52,862 nt of DNA from Weissella thailandensis (GTDB lineage: Bacteria > Bacillota > Bacilli > Lactobacillales > Lactobacillaceae). The DNA lies in NCBI RefSeq assembly GCF_005405465.1, contig NZ_BJEC01000015.1, positions 1 through 52,862 of the forward strand, written 5' to 3'. Positions 44,915 to 52,862 of this stretch are shown one piece after another (positions within the stretch are counted from its first letter, which is position 1; every line of letters begins with the position of its first letter). Below the pieces are notes generated by a model. The model saw only the letters and a program-made list of their open reading frames with translations. It did no database searches and was not told the DNA's origin. The translations under genes and the position numbers were made by a program.

Positions 44915-46168
44915 TTAATTTGCCTGGTTGGCACGTGCCACGGCGGCCTTAATGTTAACAGGTTTACCAGCTTTACGCAGGTCACTGTACTCGGCTGTTG
45001 CAGTGAATAATAAGTCGGAAGCTGAATTAACAGCGGTTTCGACAGAATCTTGGATAACACCGATGACGAAACCAATACCAACAACTTGCATTGCGATATC
45101 ATTGCCGATACCGAATAGACTACATGCCATTGGAATTAACAATAATGAGCCACCAGCGATACCTGAGACACCGGTTGAAGCAATGGCTGTTAGGAAACAT
45201 AGAATCAAAGCAAGCGGAATTGAAAATTCCATACCTAATGTGTGAGTGGCCGCAAGCGTCATAATTGAAATGGTAATTGCTGCACCACCCGAATTAGCTG
45301 ATCCACCTAGTGGAATTGAGACACTATAACTTTTTTCATTTAAGCCCAGGTTCTTGCAAGCATTCAAATTGATGGGGATGTTAACCGCACTACTACGAGT
45401 AAAGAAAGCAGGAATTCCTGAAACTTTTAGTGTCCACCAAGCCAGTGGAAATGGATTTTGACGGGTCAATACCCATACTAATAATGTGTAAACAATTAAG
45501 TAGACAAATATCATCGTACCAACTAATAGTAGAACTAGTTGTCCATAACGCATCACACCATCAGTTCCTGTTTCCACTAGAGCTTGATGAATCAGTCCAA
45601 TAATACCAAAAGGGGCACATTGAATGATCCAACTAGCAACTTTACCAATGATGCTTGATAAATCTTGAATAACTGATTTTGTTGTTTGGCTAGCCATTTG
45701 TAGAGCAATACCTATCAAAACAGACCAAAATAGAATTGTTAGGTAGTCACCTTTCATCACGGCTGAAACGGGATTTGAGACAATGTTAGTAATCAAATCG
45801 TTCATGATTGATCCTAAGTCTTTAGGTGCATCAGCACCATTAGCTGTTGTTGCCTTAGATAATGCCAGTTTTATTGGAAACAAATATGATGCAATGACCG
45901 CAGCTACGGCAGATAAAAAGGTCGCTCCTAAATATAAAATAATGACGGTTTTAAAATGGTTATGAGCACCTTTTTGATATCCCGAAATCGAAGACATGAT
46001 AACCATAAATACTAATAACGGTGCAATGGCTTTTAAAGCACCGATAAATAATTGTCCTAATACATCAATCCAGGTCCAGGAAGGGGCAACAACTCCAACG
46101 AAGACACCGATAACAATAGCAATTATTATTCGAGCAATTAAAGGGATTCTGATGTATTTTTGTAACAT
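44915..46168 (-). CDS. sstT: Serine/threonine:sodium symporter
   Basis: This is a 417-residue membrane protein of the dicarboxylate/amino acid:cation symporter (DAACS) family, about 8 helices plus two re-entrant hairpins. FFTRSSAVNIPINLNACKNLGL (about 270) and LGGSANSGGAAITISIMTL (about 298) are SstT-type signatures. It imports serine and threonine with sodium. ATG 46168 is preceded by AAGGAAAAACGT. It has its own strong promoter and two hairpins in the leader. Confidence 0.93.
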   Translation of the reverse strand: MLQKYIRIPLIARIIIAIVIGVFVGVVAPSWTWIDVLGQLFIGALKAIAPLLVFMVIMSSISGYQKGAHNHFKTVIILYLGATFLSAVAAVIASYLFPIKLALSKATTANGADAPKDLGSIMNDLITNIVSNPVSAVMKGDYLTILFWSVLIGIALQMASQTTKSVIQDLSSIIGKVASWIIQCAPFGIIGLIHQALVETGTDGVMRYGQLVLLLVGTMIFVYLIVYTLLVWVLTRQNPFPLAWWTLKVSGIPAFFTRSSAVNIPINLNACKNLGLNEKSYSVSIPLGGSANSGGAAITISIMTLAATHTLGMEFSIPLALILCFLTAIASTGVSGIAGGSLLLIPMACSLFGIGNDIAMQVVGIGFVIGVIQDSVETAVNSASDLLFTATAEYSDLRKAGKPVNIKAAVARANQAN

Positions 46169-46195
46169 ACGTTTTTCCTTCCGTATAATTGTTTT

Positions 46196-46265
46196 ACCTA
46201 AAATTTAGGTGAAACAATATATAATATTGTTAGCTTAGTGTACCGATGGAACAGACTAATGTCAA
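46196..46265 (-). promoter_or_regulatory. sstT promoter and palindromic leader
   Basis: On the minus strand -35 TTGACA (46265-46260) and -10 TACACT (46242-46237) are 17 bases apart. Downstream of it lie two perfect dyads: AACAATAT-ATA-ATATTGTT (46213-46231) and ACCTAAA-A-TTTAGGT (46196-46210). They could be operators or leader hairpins. Confidence 0.8.
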
Positions 46266-46331
46266 TAAAATAATGATAAATATTATATTTAAATGATAAA
46301 ATAATTAAATTACAAACTTTTAGTTAGTTAA

Positions 46332-46370
46332 AAAGAGGTTGAGACATTTAATTTGTCCCAACCTCTTTAT
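46332..46370 (-). terminator. Terminator of the MurNAc operon
   Basis: AAAGAGGTTG-GACA arms (46332-46346 and 46354-46369) pair with one mismatch, with T runs on both sides. It follows the murR-like gene on the minus strand. Confidence 0.88.
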
Positions 46371-46389
46371 GAGTTCATCGTATTAAAAT

Positions 46390-47247
46390 TTAATCATGAT
46401 CGTCATAAATCTTGCTGATGCGCGAGCGTGTTTCTTCGACTTTTTGTTGTGACTCTTGATAGTGTTTACTAATATAGGTGTAGAACAAGATATCAACAAC
46501 ATATAATTGTGATAGTAATCCAGTCGTTGATGCAAACCGGACCTTGTCAAATTGTTGCGAGGTCGTCGTCAGCGTGACGTCGCAACCGCGAGAAATTTCA
46601 GATTCAATTTCATTGGTCAAAACAATGACCTTTAACTCTAAATCAAGACTGATTTTTTTGAATTTTAAAGTCTCGAAAGTGTAGCCTGATTCAGATATAA
46701 CAATAGCTAAATCTTGGTTGGTTGCCGTTGCTTGCATTGTTGTCATCATTTGATGAAAATCAGCATGATAGATAACATCTAGACCAACTCGAGTGAATTT
46801 TTGCTGAATATCTTGTGCAGCCAGCGCTGAGGCCGTGACGCCATAGACGAAAATATGACGGGCGTTTTCTATTAACTTTGTTGCGTTAGAAAAATCGGCA
46901 GTTTCATTTTGCGCTGTAATGACATCAGGTATTGTTTTAAAACGAGCACTGGTTTTTTCTAAAATAGTCGTAATTGATTCTTCTGCTTCGATTTCCGTTA
47001 AATCACTATTATTTTGATTATTGGTTGTTGTAACAGCGATGTCTAATTTCATCGCAGGGAAACCGCTGTAACCGAGCTTCTTTGCAAAGCGGACGACTGC
47101 CGAACTGCTTGTACTAGTAAGTTTACCGATTTTTCCAGCAGTAGCATCAATAGCTAGTTGCGGTTTTTCTAAGAAAAAATTCGCTATTTTTCGTTCACTA
47201 GCTGTGAAATTTTTTTCTGAAGATAAACGTACAAATAACGAATTCAT
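46390..47247 (-). CDS. murR: RpiR-family regulator (MurR-like)
   Basis: This 285-residue regulator has an RpiR helix-turn-helix (residues about 1-75, SSAVVRFAKKLGYSGFPAMKLDI) and a C-terminal SIS phosphosugar domain (about 105-240, with IFVYGVTASALAAQDIQ and LAIVISESGYT). Being in the same operon as murQ and the PTS gene suggests MurNAc-6-phosphate as effector, as for MurR of Escherichia coli. The start follows CGAGGTTAATC. The symbol is by context. Confidence 0.85.
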   Translation of the reverse strand: MNSLFVRLSSEKNFTASERKIANFFLEKPQLAIDATAGKIGKLTSTSSSAVVRFAKKLGYSGFPAMKLDIAVTTTNNQNNSDLTEIEAEESITTILEKTSARFKTIPDVITAQNETADFSNATKLIENARHIFVYGVTASALAAQDIQQKFTRVGLDVIYHADFHQMMTTMQATATNQDLAIVISESGYTFETLKFKKISLDLELKVIVLTNEIESEISRGCDVTLTTTSQQFDKVRFASTTGLLSQLYVVDILFYTYISKHYQESQQKVEETRSRISKIYDDHD

Positions 47248-47282
47248 GATTAACCTCGTTTTGTGATTTAAGAGACGATTAT

Positions 47283-49256
47283 TTATATTTCATTAACGTG
47301 TATGATAACATCACCAATTTCAACAGCTTGTTCCGCTTGAGTGGTTACGGAGTCAAAGTCGGCACTATTTGTCAAAATAATAGGCGTTATTGTTTGATAG
47401 CCTTCAGATTGAATGGCTTGCAAATCCATGTTGACTAGTGGCTCGCCGACCGAGACTGTTTGGCCTTCTGTGACCAAAATATCATACCCTTTTCCTTGTA
47501 AGTTAACGGTATCTAGTCCCATATGAATAAGCACTTCTGCGCCTTGTTCACCCACTAAACCAATCGCATGTTTGGTAGGGAAAATAGTTTGTACTGTACC
47601 ATTGATGGGTGAAAATATTTCGCCATTACTTGGTTGAATGGCGACTCCTTGACCCATCATACCTGTAGAAAATACTTCATCAGGAACATTGTCTAAAGTA
47701 ATTAGCTGTCCTTTAGCAGGTGCTTTGATTTCAAAAGCCGCAGTATGTGTTGCTGTATTAGCTTCGCTTGTAACACTTGATTCTTGTGTTGTTGGCGTGG
47801 CCACTGCAGTCGCTTCATGCTTTAATTCTTTCGGAATACCGAAGAAATAAGTAAGAATAAAACCACCGATATAACCAGCAATCAAGCCGATAATATAGTA
47901 TAGCGTTTTATTATTGGCAATCAGTGGGATTAATGCCCATCCAGAAGGTCCAACAGCAATCGATCCGACATGACCGAGCATCCCAATTACTGCACCACCA
48001 ATACCACCACCAAGACAAGCTGTAATGAATGGACGACCTAGAGGCAATGTGACTGCATAGATCAATGGCTCACCAACACCTAACAAACCGACTGGCAAGG
48101 CACCCTTAATATTTTCAATTAATCCTGATTGCTTATCATCTTTGCGGAGGAATAGCCATAATGCAAATGCGGCACCAACTTGTCCAGCACCTTACATGGC
48201 TAGAATTGGCAAGAGTGGGGTACTTCCCATTTGATTAATCATTTCTAAATGGATAGGAATTAAAATCTGGTGTAGTCCAAGCATAACCATTGGTAGGAAT
48301 AAGGCGCCCAGAACAAAGCCAGCGACAGGACCACCAACGTCTAAGACAACATTAATAAATTGTAGTAGTCCATCTGATACGACACCTGCGATTGGCATAA
48401 TTAGATAAATAGTTGCTAAACCGATTGCCAACAGACTTAAAGTTGGCGTGATGATAATATCAATAGAATCTGGTACCCATTTATGTAGTCTTTTTTCGAC
48501 TAATGACAGTAGCCAAACGGCAAAAATGACTCCAATAATACCGCCTTGACCAGCAGCCAGGTCTTGACCATTAAATAAGTTTTGAATAGTCGTATCCGTG
48601 GTCACGCCGGAAAGTAGGGTGACAGCGCCAACGGTACCACCCAAAGCTGGTGTTGCACCAAATTCAGCAGCGGCATTGATACCTGTGTAGATTGCTAGAT
48701 AGGTGAATAGACCATTTTTAATAACATTAAGAACCGTTACAAGTTGCGTCATGGCATCGCCTGTTAAAGTTCCTGCAGTTAGTAAATTTTGCAGGATAGA
48801 AGCGACTCCGGCAATGATACCAGCACCAACAAGTGCCGGTATCATGGGAACGAAAATATTTGCCAATGACTTGAGAACGTTTTTAAATTTGTTTGGTTTA
48901 TTGTATTTTTGTTTGGCAGCCGCTTTGTTTTGATCCGTCTGTTCATTCAAGTTGTTATCTTCAGGTGTCTGATTTTGACCTGGAAAATCTGCCCCCAATT
49001 TAACCCCGACAGAATCAACCATGCTTTGGGCGACTTTATTTACTTTTCCAGGCCCCACAACGACTTGCAAGGTTTCATCCTCAACAACGCCGAGCACGCC
49101 TGGGAGTGCTTCTAATTCTTCAAGGTCAGCCTTACTTTCGTCTTTTAAAGTTAGCCTAACGCGGGTCATACAGTGAATTAACTTTGAAACATTTTCTTTA
49201 CCACCCACATGCTGGAAAATGTCTTGTCCTAATTGATCATAGTCTTCTTTCGCCAT
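47283..49256 (-). pseudogene. murP: PTS EIIBCA (MurNAc type) with an in-frame stop
   Basis: The full frame is 658 codons with EIIB (Cys29 in LIHCMTRVRLTL), EIIC (about 105-460) and a C-terminal glucose-type EIIA (about 515-655, His in [14 protein letters not shown]). Codon 355, after LLPILAM, is TAA (48194-48192), and the same frame continues [11 protein letters not shown] without other damage. One base change is enough to explain it. A truncated protein would lack part of EIIC and all of EIIA. Position between murQ and the RpiR gene supports MurNAc uptake; sucrose/trehalose-type EIIBCA is the alternative by sequence. Sequencing error cannot be ruled out. Confidence 0.85.
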
Positions 49257-49280
49257 AATAATATCTCCCCAATTAAGTAA

Positions 49281-50177
49281 TTAAACTGATTTGTTAATAA
49301 AACCGTTGGCCTGTCGTAATTTTTCTTCAGATTCATTACGATCAACGCCTGTTAGAATCATAACGATTGCTACTTTGACGTTTTGATTTGCGACAATAAA
49401 AGTTTGTTCTGCAACTTCAAAAGAGCAATCTGTTGCCTCCATGATGATGTGTTTTGCACGTTCGACTAATTTTTCGTTGGTTGGTTGGACATCAACCATT
49501 AGGTTTTTATATACTTTACCAATACCAATCATTGAGATAGTTGAAATCATATTTAATACCATTTTTTGAGCAGTACCTGATTTCAAACGAGTAGAGCCAG
49601 TTAAAAATTCAGCGCCAACGTTAACTTCAATGGGGGTGTCTGCGTGTTGACTAATCAAAGCATCGGTGTTTAGCGCCAAACTAACCGTTGCCGCATGAAC
49701 ACTTTTCGCGTAATCTAGCCCTCCAATCACGTAAGGGGTGCGACCGCTCGCCGCGATGCCTACCACCGTATCATTTTTTGTTAAATTCAAATTTTTTAAA
49801 TCACTTGGACCTAAAGTCAGACTATCTTCAGCACCTTCCACGGCATGAATCATGGCCTTATTACCACCAGCGATTAAACCAATCACTGTATCAGGACTGA
49901 CCCCAAAAGTTGGTACACATTCAGCGGCATCCAAGACGCCTAGACGACCACTGGTACCAGCCCCCATATAAATGATTCGACCGCCAGATTGGAGGGAGGC
50001 GGTTGTCTTTGCAATCGCGTTTTCAATAGCGGGTAGGGCCTCAGCGACAGCCAAACCTACCTTTTGATCCTCATTATTCATCAAAATGGCTGCTTCATGA
50101 ATTGTTAAGCTATCTAGGTTCATGGTCTGCTGATTTCGCTTTTCCGTTGTTAAGTTAGTTAGTTCATTGAGATTCAT
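49281..50177 (-). CDS. murQ: N-acetylmuramic acid 6-phosphate etherase
   Basis: This is a 298-residue SIS-fold enzyme that cleaves the lactyl ether of MurNAc-6-phosphate to give GlcNAc-6-phosphate and D-lactate. [25 protein letters not shown] (about 68-92) is the family signature, and [20 protein letters not shown] (about 138) and [21 protein letters not shown] (about 190) follow. The C-terminal [12 protein letters not shown] helical part is complete. It is the first gene of the operon; AAGGAGAAATTA precedes ATG and a perfect cre site lies upstream. Confidence 0.96.
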   Translation of the reverse strand: MNLNELTNLTTEKRNQQTMNLDSLTIHEAAILMNNEDQKVGLAVAEALPAIENAIAKTTASLQSGGRIIYMGAGTSGRLGVLDAAECVPTFGVSPDTVIGLIAGGNKAMIHAVEGAEDSLTLGPSDLKNLNLTKNDTVVGIAASGRTPYVIGGLDYAKSVHAATVSLALNTDALISQHADTPIEVNVGAEFLTGSTRLKSGTAQKMVLNMISTISMIGIGKVYKNLMVDVQPTNEKLVERAKHIIMEATDCSFEVAEQTFIVANQNVKVAIVMILTGVDRNESEEKLRQANGFINKSV

Positions 50178-50191
50178 TAATTTCTCCTTGT

Positions 50192-50206
50192 ATGAAAGCG
50201 GTTTCT
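50192..50206. promoter_or_regulatory. cre site upstream of murQ (perfect consensus)
   Basis: ATGAAAGCGGTTTCT matches WTGNAANCGNWNNCW at all 15 positions and lies 15 bases before the murQ start on the minus strand. Strong CcpA control of MurNAc use is expected. Confidence 0.85.
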
Positions 50207-50550
50207 TTTTATGCAGTCATTATATCGTTATAGCAATTTAATTTCAATTAATCTATTTTAAAACGATTAATTGAAATTATATTTCATAACTTGTTATAAA
50301 ACGGTATTTTTTAAACATTTGAAGGTTTTGTGAAATTGTTCATTAATTATTAGGTGCTGGGTTATGAAATAAATATGACAATAAAAAACAATTATTTTAT
50401 ATATGAAACATTTTTTTGCACATAGTAATATTATATAAAATAATCTTAAAGTATTATATATGTTATTAATTTGATTTCAAATATAGTCTATTTGTAGTAT
50501 TGGACGCATGCACTTTTATATTGTTTTTATTTATCTAATCAAAAACTAAC

Positions 50551-50609
50551 TTGACGCATACTGTTATTTAAAATACAATAGAATTTGTAGAAGTAAGAAA
50601 GCGTTTCCA
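50551..50609 (+). promoter_or_regulatory. Pyruvate oxidase promoter with downstream cre site
   Basis: TTGACG (50551-50556) and TACAAT (50574-50579) are 17 bases apart. AAGAAAGCGTTTCCA (50595-50609) matches cre at 14 of 15 positions and lies just past the start point, so bound CcpA would block. The AT-rich stretch 50207-50550 holds no gene; TTGTGAAATTGTTCA at 50328 resembles one and a half Rex half-sites. Confidence 0.8.
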
Positions 50610-50638
50610 GAACGCAAACATGTAGGGAGATATGTTAA

Positions 50639-52459
50639 ATGTCAGAGAATAAGATAACTGCTGGATTAGCAGCTTTGAAGGTTATGGAAGGTTGGGGTGT
50701 GCCCACTGTATACGGTGTGCCATCTGGAACTTTGAGTGGATTCATGAACGCCATGGGTGATCCTGAAAACAACGTTAAGTGGTTACAAGTTAAGCACGAA
50801 GAAGTTGGTGCTATGGCTGCCGTTATGCAATGGAAGTTTAGTGGTAAGCTTGGTGTTACTGTTGGATCTGGTGGACCTGGTGCAACACACTTGATCAACG
50901 GTTTGTACGATGCAGCAATGGATAACGTTCCTGTATTGGCAATCTTAGGTTCAAAGCCAGTTCGCGAATTGAACATGGACTCATTCCAAGAGTTGAACCA
51001 AAACCCAATGTACGAGAGCATTGCCGTTTACAACCGTCGTGTAACAACTGCTGAGCAATTGCCTCACTTGGTTGACGATGCTATCCGTACTGCTATTGCT
51101 AAGCGCGGTGTAGCCGTACTTGAAGTACCTGCAGACTTTGGATTTGCTGAACTTGATGCAGACTCAATCTACTCAACACCATTGTATTCTTCAGGACTAA
51201 AGTTCAAGAACTACAAGTCAGCTCCTGTTGATGAGAAGGATATTGATGAAGCTGTTGAACTATTGAACCAAGCAAAGCGTCCAGTTATTTACGCTGGTGT
51301 TGGTACAATGGGACATGGACCAGCCGTTCAAGAATTGGCTCGTAAGATCAAGGCACCAGTTATTACTACTGGTAAGAACTTTGAGACTTTCGACTGGGAC
51401 TTCGAAGCTTTGACTGGATCAACATTCCGTGTTGGTTGGAAGCCAGCTAACGAATCTGTTCTTGAAGCAGATACAGTATTGTTCGTCGGAACAAACTTCC
51501 CATTCTCTGAGGTTGAGGGTACTTTCCGTAACGTTGAAAAGTTTATTCAAATTGACAACAACCCAGCTATGCTAGGTAAGCGTCATGAAACTGATGTTGC
51601 TATCCTTGGTGATGCTGGTGAAGCAATCGATGCTATCCTTTCTAAGGTTGCATCTGTTGAAGAATCAGCTTGGTGGGCTGCCAACATCAAGAACGTGCAA
51701 AACTGGCGCGATTACATGAACAAGCTTGAGCAAAAGTCTGAAGGTGATCTTCAAGCTTACCAAGTTTACAATGCTATTAACAAGTACGCTGCAGAAGATG
51801 CAATCTTCTCAACTGATGTTGGTAACGTTACACAAATGTCAATCCGTCACTTGCACATGACACCTAAGAACATGTGGCGTACTTCACCATTGTTTGCAAC
51901 AATGGGAATTGGTTTGCCAGGTGGTATCGGTGCCAAGAACGTTTACCCAGATCGTCAAGTTTGGAACTTGATGGGTGATGGTGCGTTCTCAATGACTTAC
52001 CCAGACGTTGTGACAAACGTTCGTTATGACATGCCTGTCATCAACGTTGTCTTCACTAACACTGAGTATGGATTCATCAAGAACAAGTACGAGGATACAA
52101 ACGAGTACAACTTCGGTGTTGACTTTACTGACGTTGACTACGCTAAGATCGGTGAGGCACAAGGTGCTGTTGGTTTGACTGTTAGCCGTATCGAAGACAT
52201 TGATAGTGTCATGAAGAAGGCTGTTGAATACTACAACCAAGGCCGTGTTGTTGTTATTGATGCTAAGATCACTAAGGATCGTCCAATCCCTGTTGAAACA
52301 TTGAAGCTTGATACTAACTTGTACAGCGAAGATGTTGTTAAGTCATACAAGGAAAAGTACGAAGCAGAAGATCTTGTACCATTCCGTGAGTTCCTTGAAG
52401 CTGAAGGTCTAACTTCAAAGTACATCAAAGAAGATAACGGTAACAAGTTTAGCTTCTAA
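50639..52459 (+). CDS. spxB: Pyruvate oxidase (H2O2- and acetyl-phosphate-forming)
   Basis: This 606-residue TPP- and FAD-dependent enzyme converts pyruvate, phosphate and O2 to acetyl phosphate, CO2 and H2O2. The TPP glutamate is in [15 protein letters not shown] (about residue 58), the FAD domain is in the middle ([38 protein letters not shown]) and the TPP/Mg motif is [29 protein letters not shown] (about 445). Codon use is strongly biased to AAC, TTC, TAC and GGT, more than its neighbours, which suggests high expression. A cre site lies in the leader. No terminator is seen before the IS element begins 39 bases downstream. Confidence 0.94.
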   Translation: MSENKITAGLAALKVMEGWGVPTVYGVPSGTLSGFMNAMGDPENNVKWLQVKHEEVGAMAAVMQWKFSGKLGVTVGSGGPGATHLINGLYDAAMDNVPVLAILGSKPVRELNMDSFQELNQNPMYESIAVYNRRVTTAEQLPHLVDDAIRTAIAKRGVAVLEVPADFGFAELDADSIYSTPLYSSGLKFKNYKSAPVDEKDIDEAVELLNQAKRPVIYAGVGTMGHGPAVQELARKIKAPVITTGKNFETFDWDFEALTGSTFRVGWKPANESVLEADTVLFVGTNFPFSEVEGTFRNVEKFIQIDNNPAMLGKRHETDVAILGDAGEAIDAILSKVASVEESAWWAANIKNVQNWRDYMNKLEQKSEGDLQAYQVYNAINKYAAEDAIFSTDVGNVTQMSIRHLHMTPKNMWRTSPLFATMGIGLPGGIGAKNVYPDRQVWNLMGDGAFSMTYPDVVTNVRYDMPVINVVFTNTEYGFIKNKYEDTNEYNFGVDFTDVDYAKIGEAQGAVGLTVSRIEDIDSVMKKAVEYYNQGRVVVIDAKITKDRPIPVETLKLDTNLYSEDVVKSYKEKYEAEDLVPFREFLEAEGLTSKYIKEDNGNKFSF

Positions 52460-52498
52460 TTAAATAGATTTATAAAGTACCATGAGCATTGCGCTGAT

Positions 52499-52862
52499 TG
52501 AACTGAACCCCAAAAATTGGAGAGAAGTTTAAGCAACTAGCTGGTCGGAAAGACTTCGGTATTGAACCGGAGTTTTTCCGGCCAGCTTTGTTTTAATCCG
52601 TTTATTGTTGTAGTAATAGATATAATTATTGACGGCAGACTTCAGCTCGTCATAGTTTTGATAATGGTTATTATGGACAGTTCCTACCTTCAAGAGATGA
52701 AAGAAGCTCTCCGCCATAGCATTATCTAGACAGGTCGCTTTGCGACTCATACTTTGAAACACATGGTTGTTCTGCAAACGTGAGACATATTCATAATTTT
52801 GATACTGGAATCCCTGGTCAGAGTGGATTGTTAAACGGTAATTTAATTTGGGTCTAGTATTT
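52499..52862 (-). mobile_element. IS3-family insertion sequence, right part (cut by window edge)
   Basis: This is the inverted counterpart of the element at 1-475, with terminal TGAACTGAACCCC at 52499. Its sequence matches the other copy with a few base differences. It lies just behind the pyruvate oxidase gene and probably replaced its terminator. Confidence 0.88.
52529..52861 (-). CDS. IS3-family transposase OrfB, C-terminal part
   Basis: The frame runs from the window end to the stop at 52531-52529 and carries IHSDQG and NAMAESFF, the last two catalytic acidic residues. It has Leu where the left copy has Ile in FFHLLK, and His for Gln after the NN pair. It is partial because of the window edge. 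Confidence 0.9.
   Translation of the reverse strand, partial: NTRPKLNYRLTIHSDQGFQYQNYEYVSRLQNNHVFQSMSRKATCLDNAMAESFFHLLKVGTVHNNHYQNYDELKSAVNNYIYYYNNKRIKTKLAGKTPVQYRSLSDQLVA

Overview
The window looks like a chromosomal contig from an AT-rich, heterofermentative lactic acid bacterium. Weissella or a close relative in the Leuconostoc/Weissella group is my best guess, from overall gene style and not from a marker gene. Supporting signs are AGGAGG ribosome sites, tRNAs without encoded CCA, CcpA (cre) sites, an S-box before metK, a purine riboswitch before pbuX-xpt, GlpO-type glycerophosphate oxidase and pyruvate oxidase. Both edges end inside copies of the same IS3-family element in inverted orientation, so the window is probably bounded by assembly breaks at a repeated IS.

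Layout. 1-475: IS3 tail. 0.5-4.1 kb: an MFS exporter, then riboswitch-pbuX-xpt. 4.2-8.4 kb: a long hairpin repeat, a beta-hydroxyacid dehydrogenase and two translationally coupled glycosyltransferases of the teichoic-acid/TarM type. 8.5-11.3 kb: tRNA-Cys, and a MerR regulator divergent from a four-gene redox operon (DUF2255, carboxymuconolactone decarboxylase family, cupin, broken aldo/keto reductase). 11.5-14.5 kb: an M20 dipeptidase and membrane-transporter operon, preceded by an unannotated Leu/Ile/Val-rich leader peptide and terminator. 14.6-15.4 kb: seven tRNAs. 15.4-16.9 kb: a Cys-rich leader peptide and terminator before a cystathionine gamma-synthase/lyase. 17-21 kb: single metabolic genes. 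21.2-26.5 kb: the glycerol operon glpK-glpO-tpi paralogue-glpF. 26.5-29.1 kb: HxlR regulator, DJ-1/PfpI paralogue and succinate-semialdehyde-type dehydrogenase. 29.2-37.6 kb: an oligosaccharide locus (esterase, ArsR-type regulator, sugar ABC transporter, GH2 glycosidase, MsmK-type ATPase). 37.7-41.3 kb: an alpha/beta hydrolase and TetR pair around a perfect palindrome, and a coiled-coil DUF2325 protein. 41.4-44 kb: SAM riboswitch-metK, a DUF218 protein and a second decayed copy of the metK 3' end. 44-46.2 kb: an NAD(P)-binding protein and sstT. 46.4-50.2 kb: a MurNAc salvage operon (murQ, PTS EIIBCA, murR). 50.6-52.5 kb: pyruvate oxidase.

How it works together. Catabolic units (glycerol, oligosaccharide, MurNAc, pyruvate oxidase, a hydroxyacyl dehydrogenase) carry cre-like sites, which suggests a common CcpA layer. 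GlpO and pyruvate oxidase are both expected to make H2O2. Sulfur and methionine metabolism appears twice, with two different RNA controls: the SAM riboswitch and the putative cysteine leader.

The most interesting candidates are the two 24-codon leader-peptide units, one Cys-rich before the transsulfuration enzyme and one Leu/Ile/Val-rich before the transporter/dipeptidase operon. Both have a good promoter, a ribosome site, a short ORF and a downstream intrinsic terminator, which is the layout of ribosome-mediated attenuation. Three genes carry single-base lesions: a nonsense codon in an aldo/keto reductase, a G-run frameshift in the sugar-binding protein and a nonsense codon in the MurNAc PTS. 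All structures were folded by eye, and no homology search was run.
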